Of a stretch of DNA of 64,000 nt, positions 54,906-64,000 are shown piece after piece. A program made the translations under genes and the position numbers. The notes under the pieces are model-generated. The model worked only from the letters and a program-made list of their open reading frames with translations. It was not told the DNA's origin and ran no database searches. Where the stretch lies: assembly GCA_963930775.1 (NCBI GenBank), contig OZ005703.1, positions 4,340,001 to 4,404,000 of the forward strand, given 5' to 3'. Each line of letters opens with the position of its first letter. Positions within the stretch are counted from its first letter, which is position 1. The DNA comes from Cliona cf. orientalis (taxonomy: Eukaryota; Porifera; Demospongiae; Clionaida; Clionaidae).

Positions 54906-55841
54906 ATAGGTCACACTACATCTCTGTCCAAGCATAGACCTATTAGTCTGGTCCTGTCCAAGCATAATAAATTATTATGCTTGGACAGAGGTGTAGGTAC
55001 CTATTAGTCTGGTCCTATTATAGTTATAATAGGAGGATTCCACGCGAACGTGTGAAGGACATCTGGTCTGAAATCTGGCCATCACTAGAATCATAGCTGA
55101 AATCAGGAAATCCGTGTTTGAAATCTCGTGATTTGGAAATCTCGTACTCCAAAACTGATCGTTGCGGATCCCTCTGAAAAGCTGGAATGAGTCTTTCAGG
55201 TTTCATGTGATACAAGGCGGCATGGCTTTATTGAAAGCCTCGCTACATGTTGTCCTGTGACAGTGTATTATATTATGTGGCATATGCGGTTTTGAAACAT
55301 GTCACAGTACAAGCCCTATATAGCCACAACTATCAATTCACTTTCAGCCAATATTTGGCAAACAAGACAATGCCACAATGAGGAAAAGTGGCCTAACAAT
55401 ACATGCAATAGATGTATAGCTATTATGCTTATGCTACACAAACATTCCCATAATATTATGAATCGGAAGTGATGACTACTTTCAGCCAGGTGTGCAGGTG
55501 TGCTATGCTTCTATTCAAGGCTAACTAGCTAACTACCTATAGCATGCATATTGTGCATGCATGTAAATTTCAAAATTCAGTTGCAATATTATATATAATA
55601 TATATATATATGTGGGTACCGTTCAGCTTGAAAGACATCACCCTTTCCTAAGAATGAATTTTAACCGCTAATACAACATTGTAGCTTGGTGTGTGGCCTC
55701 TCTCTATCATATGTGACTGTTATGACCTAATATTCTATCTGTTTTATCAACCATGACCACTGTTGACTATTATTGTGTTGTTCATGTATGACATTGTGTA
55801 CTGTTATATAATGGTGCTCTCAAAACCATGATATCAGCTAT

Positions 55842-56013
<172 letters not shown>

Positions 56014-56804
56014 CAGTGACACACACACACACACACACGCTCACTAGCTGTGGCTATATAATATACTTCACCAGCTGAGATTACCCAGGAACTATAATAT
56101 ACACAATAATTATTGTATTTTATGCATGCAGAGCCTGGCACTAGTTAAGAAATATGATGCTTTAGGAAGTCCAGGTACCAGTGTACGTCATTAGTCTGGG
56201 AATATTATGATCATCTAAAGTAGATGTGATTAATGGACATGCATGCATGCTTGCTGCAAACATAAGCAGGTCCTAAACATCGCTATCACATAATACATAA
56301 CAATATACATACATTACACTTTCATACACAAGCCGGTGCAGGAGGGTAATGGTGAATTAAGTTTCATTTATGTGTTTGTAGCTACCCTTTGACTAAATTA
56401 TATTGCACCCCTTGCTTTGCATTACGTATTTCTTTGGTTTGCTCTGCTTATTGACACAATTTACCTAAGAGAATGGTTAAATGACAATTCAAGGTACTCT
56501 CCAGAGTCTACAAACTGGCTATTTTTGACATTATGAGAATTATGATGGAAGTATGCAAGTGATTAGCAGCATCATTAAAATTAATAGACATTAATATGCT
56601 TTGAATTCCCTATGCCATAAGATTACTTCCAAGTACTTAGCTGGCTTGTGCAAGATCACAGACTTTTTGCAGCATTGCCTAGCATTCCTGTGTACAATAC
56701 CTTTCATAATATGTAGGCATTTCATTACTACACTGTCTTATAGAAAGGGAGTGTTGAGCAGCAATTTATGATGCTGCTTGTGGGTGACTTCACTAGTGTT
56801 CATA

Positions 56805-56945
56805 CACGCATGACCTAAATTGGGGTGCATGAGATGCATGGTACATCTATTTTAATTTATTGGCCCATGATCGATCTTTAATTGGCCTATACCCTATGAT
56901 CACCTATACCCCTCTGATAGCTGGCAATTTGTCTATAAAAATTTT
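56805..56945. repeat. Dispersed repeat, inverted copy of 6000-6160
   Basis: Reverse-complement match through AATTGGGGTGCAT, TTAATTGGCCTA, CCCCTCTGATAGC and CAATTTGTCTATAAAA. Noncoding. Confidence 0.55.
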
Positions 56946-57052
56946 GGTTCTGGTTTATAATGAAATACTCTTACCAACTGAGCTACTGGGTCCTGATGGT
57001 GGCAGAATGATGGTAATATCAACTCAATATTAATGAAGCACTATAGTGCAAA

Positions 57053-57603
57053 ACCCTCGGCGCAATAGCAATAGCTAGTCTGCATGTTGCAAATTCGCAA
57101 GCTACAATGTAAGCCAAGCAACAGTGGTTCTTGTGTAAGTTGTAGAGTAGCCACAAGAATGCGGATTGCACGGTATTACGTAATATTTAGCTTACCACGT
57201 GCATGCCAGATCAGCAGATCTAAAGCCAAGAAGCGTAGTTAATAGCCTACTGAGATCGGTGAAGAGTCAGTCAAGTTCTAAGAACTATCGTTAGAGCTAC
57301 ACACTACTAGTCTTGAAATGAAGCCATCGCTGTCTATTTCATCGATCGAGAGCTCGTCAAGAAGCGAAGAAGTCGTCCATGGTGGTCAGCAATGTCGCCA
57401 GAACTTTTGAACGAAGCGTTTTCAACAAAATCCACACAATTCAGACCTTGAAAATGCCGCAAAAAGCCTAATGACACCTTGTTTGCATCGTATTAACCAG
57501 GTATGTAGCAGCTGGCGTGATAACAGACACACACACAGACACACACACACACACACTCACACACAGAACGACTACCGTACCCCTCGCGCATGCGCCGAGG
57601 GTT
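57053..57603 (-). mobile_element. Family-1 element, copy 4 (inverted)
   Basis: Starts ACCCTCGGCGCAATAGCAAT and ends GCGCATGCGCCGAGGGT, the reverse of 27721-28243, and is the copy closest to it in the middle. A CA/GA tract sits at the end. Confidence 0.75.
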
Positions 57604-60120
57604 AATGATATTCAATGTTTACCTGAATGGTTTAAATATTCATAGCTTGTGACATCACTCACATATTTATTACTGGTAGTTTATCAATCTTACTCTACTC
57701 ATGGTGATTAGAGGATAGATGGCAGCCCGGATCAAGCTAGATCGAGTAGTTCAACCCAGAGTACATGGGCATTGGAGTTGACTCGGTATATCAAGGTCCC
57801 ACCCCAGCATTAAGGAGAATAAATACTGTATTACGAATGCATTCTTAGCCACAGTATAGTAACGGATAATTATAATAACAGTAAATCGTACAAACATTTA
57901 TGACCGTATGATATTACCCATATTTCATTGATTTTGGCTAATGTGACAGGGAATCAACAGATTTCTTTTGTAGCACAACAAGTCAAGAAGAGCAATGAAA
58001 TCAGGGACAGGGGGGAGTTCTGTATGGGGTTGCAAACCAACCCCCCCCCCCCCCCCCCCCCCCCCCAGCCATGCAAATGTGTTGATCCACACGGGCATAC
58101 AGTTCTAAACCAGTTGTAAAAACCATTCCTGACTGCTGTGGTGAAACCTACTTATTGTAGTAGGCTGCTAGTGGGAGCCAATTAAATTAGGTAAAATTTG
58201 GGTTAACATTTACAACCCCATTCTAGACCTGCCCCCTGGAAATTTCATGTGATGACCTATGCCTTAGTACTGAACTATTGTGCTCACTGGTTGGTGTATA
58301 CTGAACTATCATGCTAATAGATGTCACTGGTTGGTGTAAGAAGTAGGGTGCTCAGTGCTGTAGCCTCATCCCCAGACCACTTCCACATTAATTTTCCATA
58401 CTTTAATGACACTTAGCCACGCAGATGACACAGCCATTTCTCTAATCAAAGACAGCTAGCTCAAGCTAGAACGAGAGATCAGCTGACAACAGCTTAGGTC
58501 GCATATGCACCGTCGATTACCTAGGACAGTACTTCTGCGCATACGCCATGCTCAAAACAGTAACAGTAATGAAACAACGGCCTGCAGCTTGGTATTTAGA
58601 GCAGAGATCAAATATGAAAAGTATACAAGTTAGACTGGTCAAAACCCAAGACAAAAATTAATGATCCCAAAATATAGACTTACTTAGTGCTGTGCATAAT
58701 AATGCTGGGGACTAACGATGATGAACTTGGAATACAATTTGTACCCACCTCCCCACCTCCTCTGATTGGTCTATATACAATAATTTCAACAATTATCTTT
58801 CTAGGCTCATAGTTCTCTTTCTATAAGTGTCTGCACTTTATTGCATGTGCTGAGAACATGCCTAGCGTAAGGTGATTGGAGTTGATGGGGTGGTGGGACT
58901 GTCCCACAGTATTAGTGTGGTCTCCAAGATCCATTGCTTGATTGATTCTTTGAAGGGAGAGGCCCTGTCTTTGTATTTGGATTTATTGTGCCAACTAACC
59001 AAAATAAAATTGGCCTTTTTGAGATATCGACCCCTAATCCTTCAGTACTTGCTCTGAAGGTGTTAGCTCAAGTCAAATGCCAAACGTTTAGCAAGGCTAA
59101 TTCCCAGCCTAATTCAATATGAACACATGCACATGTAACAGGAGTGTCCTGTAGCAGTTTGCTTAATGTAGTTCTCATAGCTCTGCATTGAGAATCTCTT
59201 CAGGAATTGGCTATAGGATACATTGAATCCATACTAAATGACCTAGCTCCAATGCATGATTGAATGTATGTGTAATAATATTTAATAAATATAGGTTAGA
59301 CGTCGAAGCCAAGGGATCTATGGTCTTTAGAATACCTGAAGATGTATATAAATCTCGAGGGTGAAGCCCGAGATCCCAGTACTGATCAATCAAATTGCAG
59401 GATTTGTTACAACTATAGTCTAATCATGCTTATTGATATTATTGTGCAATTATGCGGTATAGCTACTTCACAGGTAGACAGGCTGGTGACATACACTAGC
59501 TGATATCATTACAAAGGGCTTATAGAAGTCCTTGCCAATACTGTAATGATAAGCAGATGTAAATATGGCATTTTTTTAATCTCTGTGCGTACGTGCATGC
59601 ACACAAACGGTATAAAAATGACAATGTGCAATACAATACTCTATAGTTGCAACTTCTGTGGGGACAAAATTTTAATGGAAATGATCATGATATTGCTCCC
59701 AGTTAAACATCTCAGAGTGGATTTTCCTTTCTTGCTTACAGTTACATACTTAGTTAGTCAGAAGTGCAGATGTCCAATAGAATCATGTTTATGTCAGTTT
59801 GCATGTGTACATTAGGAGTGTAAATGCACCAGAACATTTATTCTTCAGTTTCAAAAGTCAAATGTTGTATATATACATGATATGTCTCAGTGCTAGAAGA
59901 TATACATATAACATGTAGAGAACTTAGTACCTGCAGCAGCTGACCTGTATATGTAGAAACATATTAGATGCGGTATATAGTAAATAATTCCTGGGAATTC
60001 CCAGCCTTAGAAACAGCATGTTGCCAATTTGATTAAATCAACGTACGTGACAAATAATTTATTCCTAATCAAATGATTGCAAAAGAGGATGTACAGTAAG
60101 TAGAAAAACCTGACTATAGC
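57604..60120. other. Noncoding region upstream of NOX copy C
   Basis: AT-rich sequence with a run of about 27 C at 58040-58066 and no exon I can support. Short frames here lack conserved motifs and splice context. Confidence 0.5.
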
Positions 60121-60128
60121 TATAAAAG
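60121..60128 (+). promoter_or_regulatory. TATA box of NOX copy C
   Basis: TATAAAAG, a full consensus match, lies 84 bp before the ATG at 60205. That would put the transcription start near 60150 with a leader of about 55 bases. Confidence 0.6.
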
Positions 60129-60204
60129 TCAACTTCTTGCAGTGTGAAAATTATTATATTCACTGCAAGCAGTTGACGGCTATATCAAGACTGGATGAAT
60201 TGTA

Positions 60205-63200
60205 ATGGCATCTGAGAACGAGACAACCGAGTCTCAGACTCTGCAGTGGTTCCGTTCCAGCTTTAGTAAGGTGGAACAAAATGGTTTCATTTCACTAAGG
60301 GACTTCAAGCATGCTTCACATAGAAGCTGTCATGTAAGTTCATATCATGCATGCTGGAAGTACGTGTATGGCCCATAGAATTACAATTCAATGCGATGCA
60401 TGTGAATAACCATCACACATGCTTTCAGAGTGCTGCATGATAATGATAAATGAGTGGTAGAATAATACCATGGAGTTGTATATTAATAGTAGAGTCAATC
60501 TAACTATCCATGGGGGTTGGGGAGGAGTGATTCACATGCATGCCGGCCTTGACCTGCAGTGACTCTGCTGCATTTTGCTCAAATGTACATATTATAATAT
60601 GTATAATATAATATAGGACTTTGCAGAGAATCTTTTTAGCTTATTTGATACCGATGGCAGTGGTTCTATCAGCTTGCAAGAACTCATGGGAGGAATGGGA
60701 CGCCTTTTGAGGTAAGCTCTATAGATAGATATTTGTTGTACAATGACTTTCTTTGGTTTTTATTGATGGCAACCAATCAGAGTTGAATTTTAAAACATGG
60801 GTGATGGTATTAGCCTCATCCCCAGGACCCTGGGCCTGGAGATGAGGCTATAATGATGTATCTGCACACTTTGCAGTCAAAGCAAGAAAAGGAAACTTTT
60901 GAAATGGTTTGAAGAAGTATTTGTCCATCTCTCAGGGGAAGATCAGCCAATCCAAGTTGACCAGTTTGCTACAGCCATTCATACAGACCAAGTAAGTGGC
61001 TTCCACTCGGGTCACATAGAAACCAACTGAAATATAAAGCTGATCTGGCCACTTGGTACAAGTCATGCCTGTATGGTGCTAGCTTAGACAATGGCTCTAT
61101 TGTTACTTTCAAATATTTCCTTATGCAAGGCTACAAGGTTCGATTAGATATCTTTGAATGTCATATGCAAAAGAGTGTATTGATTCAGGCCACTGCAATA
61201 TTATATAAGATGCATATGATTTTATCTTTATACTATAGTTTATTGAGAGATTTTATGATCTTATGGTGAATAACAATGAGAGTCTTAGCCTAAAATACCT
61301 GCTGAATGCATTCAAGAACATAGCAAGGTTAGTGGAGATTCTTCACATACATGCGTGAATGCATAATATTGCTGTATGTACCAACAGTACTGATAGAGAT
61401 CACAGATGGCTGGAATGGTTTGAACAGAAATTTTCTGGTCTTCCTGATGAGATCAATTTTGAGCAATTCAAGAATGCACTGCATATCAAGGAGGTGAAAC
61501 TTTTTCTGGTTCTTTATTATTTTTATGTCAATCTATGGATCCATATAAGTTATTATTCTCATGCATGTATAGTCCTTCTTTGCTGAAAGATTCTTCCACA
61601 TTTTTGACAAGGAAAAGAGTGAATACATTAGTCTCAAGGAGCTCAAGGAGGGGTTATCCCTATTGATCAATGGTTCAAAGACAGATAAGCTTCGATTTCT
61701 CTTTCAAGTGTATGACATTGATGGTAAGTAGCTAGTAGCCAATATATGCAGCAGCAGTATTGATTGATGTTCCTATATTCAATTTAGGTAATGGAAATGT
61801 TGATTTTGAGGAATTACGTACAGTGCTCAAATCTTGTATGGGCGAGAGTGCCTTGCAGTTCAGTGATGACCAGCTAGATGAACTAACACGAGCACTGATT
61901 GAAGATGCTGATGCTACCAATAGCGGTTCACTTACATTTGAAGAGCTTCAGATCGCCTTGAGAAAGCACCCTGGTTTAATTGAAAATCTCACCTTCAGGT
62001 AAGAGGTATACCTTTGATCTATTATTCAAGATTGACTGTATGCTTTCACTATAATATTATTGTAGTGCTGCCAACTGGTTTCAGCCACACCAGAAGCCCC
62101 GAAGGAGGAGGAGGATCAAACGATTGCCACACTGGATGAGGTTGCATTATTTCAGAAATAACCTCACCTGGGTCATTTGGTTGTCCCTCTACTTTGCTGT
62201 AAACATAGTTCTCTTTGTTGAAGCAGCCTACAGACATAGGAAGAAGGTCAGATAATATGTGTACAGTTATACAGCAATTCATAGTCATGGCATCTGGGCC
62301 AGTACTGGTGACACATGCTTTTCAGATTGTGTATAGCTGCATGCAAGCTACCATGCAGTAGCCTAGTTAAAGAGGTTCCCTCTTCATCATTATTTTTATG
62401 CTGGATATTGATTTTGGAATGTTCCAGGGTGTTCCAGTTGCCATAGCACGTGGCTGTGGTCAATGTTTGAACTTTAATCCCACATTTGTCATCATCCTAA
62501 TGTTTCGTCATGTGCTATCCTGGGTGCGTTCAACAAGGATCTACTTTCTATTCCCTCTGGACAATTCCATAAAATTTCACAAACTTGTGGGATGGATGAT
62601 ATTCTTCTTTGCCAGTCTTCATACTCTTGCACATGTTATCAATTTCAGTAAGTAGCTATGTGGGCATACTTTGCTAATTAATTAATTTCAATCGATTATT
62701 GATTATGTATGGTTACCCCCAGCTCTCGTATCATTGAGGCCTGGTAGCCTTCCCTGGTGGCAGTACTTTTTCTATGTAAACACTGGGCTTGGTTGGGTGT
62801 ATGGCACAGCTGGACTCACTGGTGTCTTCTTGATGATTATCTTAGTGATCATGGTACTCTTCTCTCTGTCATGTGTGAGAAGGAAAGGATTCTTTGAGGT
62901 GTGTATAAACTTACTACAGTCAACTGACAAAATAAACCAACCTCTATCTGCATTTAAGGTGTTCTACTGGACCCACAATCTCTTCATTCCCTGGTACATC
63001 CTGCTGATTCTCCATGGCACACACTTTTGGAAGTGGTTCTTAGTTCCAGCACTGGTCTACATCATTGAGAGGGTAATCAGATCAAAGTGGGTGGAATTGG
63101 CAAGATATGGGCGATTCTATATCAAGGCAGCTTCCAACATGCCATCAAAGGTAAACCCTGGGAAAAAGATTGTAGCTATTACTTTTAGGATAAACCCACA

Positions 63201-63940
63201 AACATAATTAGCTACATTGTTTGTAATGCAGGTCATTTTCCTAGGTTTGACTCGCCCCAAGCGATTCAACTATCAACCAGGGGACTACATCTTCCTTAAG
63301 ATTCCATCCATTGCTAAGTATGAGTGGCATCCCTTCACCATGTCCTCTTCTCCTGAGCAAGACTTCATTGGGCTCCACATAAGAGCCGTTGGTACTTGGA
63401 CCAACAAGCTTTATGAGTTTGTGGATGACATAAGTCAAGCTCAGAAGCAGAGTGTTGAAAGAGCAGAGAAACGGTTTCAATTAAAGACACCTGGCATAGA
63501 TATGACAGACGAAAAAGATAAAGAGGGTGAGCAGAAAATAGCTATCACTCTGGATACTAGCACTGGAGCTCTGGATCAAAATGGAAGCTATAGCAAAAGT
63601 TTGGAGGTTAGCTACGTGCAGTAAACAAACTTGGACTTCACTAGCTCTCTAGAAGTAATAATCCTCGTTAAACTAGGTTTTCATTGATGGTCCATATGGA
63701 ACTCCTTCACTGCACATCTTCCAAGCAGAGCATGCTGTGCTGATTGGAGCTGGTATTGGAGTGACACCATTTGCCTCCATACTGCAGAGCATTGCCAGCA
63801 AGTGAGTTCAAATAAATTGAATTATAGGCAAATACTAGAGTGATTGTGAATGCAGGTACCGTAATGTCCGTCAGCTGTGCCCACGATGTAATCATGGCTG
63901 GACAGGTAACATACCTTCATCTATTATGAGATTAAAAAAG
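60205..63940 (+). CDS. NOX5-like calcium-regulated NADPH oxidase, copy C, 14 exons seen, 3' end outside window
   Basis: Third paralogue. Exons: 60205-60333, 60617-60711, 60877-60991, 61239-61327, 61388-61493, 61573-61723, 61788-61998, 62066-62246, 62428-62647, 62723-62898, 62959-63150, 63232-63606, 63677-63801, 63856-63940; phases agree, 750 aa so far. By comparison with A and B, two exons (the GRPDW and FFCGPP segments and the KEHF end) lie beyond 64000. The N-terminus is only ~11 residues before the first EF module, without the acidic 130-150-residue extension of A and B. Loops DTDGSGSISLQE and DIDGNGNVDFEE are canonical; DKEKSEYISLKE and DATNSGSLTFEE have lost a position-3 Asp. The pre-TM1 segment is strongly basic (RRRRRIKR). 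Heme His pairs, HPFTMSSSPEQ, DGPYGTPS and GAGIGVTPFAS are intact. The linker between the FAD and NADPH regions is one exon, as in B. The fifth exon is 9 bp shorter than in A and B. Confidence 0.92.
60811..60850. repeat. Hairpin TAGCCTCATCCCC...GATGAGGCTA in NOX-C intron
   Basis: TAGCCTCATCCCCAGG pairs with CCTGGAGATGAGGCTA around a small loop, in intron 2 of NOX copy C. A half copy (TAGCCTCATCCCCAGACC) is at about 58361. Confidence 0.65.
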
Positions 63941-64000
63941 GTTTGACAACTAGCTACTGTAGCTACGATTATGGCAGACTGGTATAATATCTATTTTGGT

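Noticed and set aside
56967-56997. tRNA 5' half (GTAGCTCAGTTGGTAAGAG on the minus strand)
   Set aside because: A clear A-box but no anticodon arm, T-arm or matching acceptor end within range. Read as a tRNA-derived fragment only.

Overview
The window is eukaryotic and animal-like. Its genes are split by many short introns with GT/AG borders. It carries a plasma-membrane glutamate transporter of the SLC1 family and three calcium-regulated NADPH oxidases of the NOX5 type, and about a third of the DNA is short transposable elements. The gene set, small introns, AT-rich background and unusual secreted beta-helix/PAN protein fit a marine invertebrate, possibly a sponge. That placement is inference, because no ribosomal or mitochondrial marker is present.

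Layout. 516-14181 (minus): a seven-exon SLC1A/EAAT transporter whose introns hold several DNA-transposon derivatives and one intact intronless tyrosine-recombinase gene of Crypton type (9449-11002). 14298-19892 and 20268-25287 (plus): two tandem NOX5-like oxidases. The transporter and the first oxidase are head to head, with only 116 bp between start codons. 25775-35397 (plus): a two-exon gene for a secreted PAN plus right-handed beta-helix protein with a 6.9-kb intron full of repeats. 36960-39660: five tandem copies of a roughly 440-bp unit interrupted by a MITE. 40217-40823 (minus): a frameshifted arrestin-domain remnant. 41045-42220 (plus): a single-exon type II membrane protein, probably a glycosyltransferase. 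42818-44067 (minus): a decayed DIRS-like retroelement (RNase H plus tyrosine recombinase). 44.4-60 kb: no convincing gene, but long inverted repeats, TTAA-flanked elements (one nested in another repeat), simple repeats and two recurrent CG-rich element families. 60205-64000 (plus): a third NOX5-like gene that runs off the window with about two exons missing.

How the genes relate. The NOX genes have a calcium-sensing N-terminus, six membrane helices with two heme-binding histidine pairs, and FAD/NADPH domains. All three carry eight EF-hand-like modules, where the NOX5 family usually has four. The exon layout suggests that an exon pair was duplicated twice. Several exons are almost identical between copies even at silent sites while neighbouring exons diverge, which suggests gene conversion. 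The shared promoter space could link glutamate uptake with calcium-dependent superoxide production, but this is only an inference.

Repeats. At least six otherwise unrelated short elements share the same terminal motif (TACCGTA or a close variant, with TA at the border), which suggests one mobilising machinery. A second group is flanked by TTAA. Two further families carry GCGCATGCGC palindromes at their ends.
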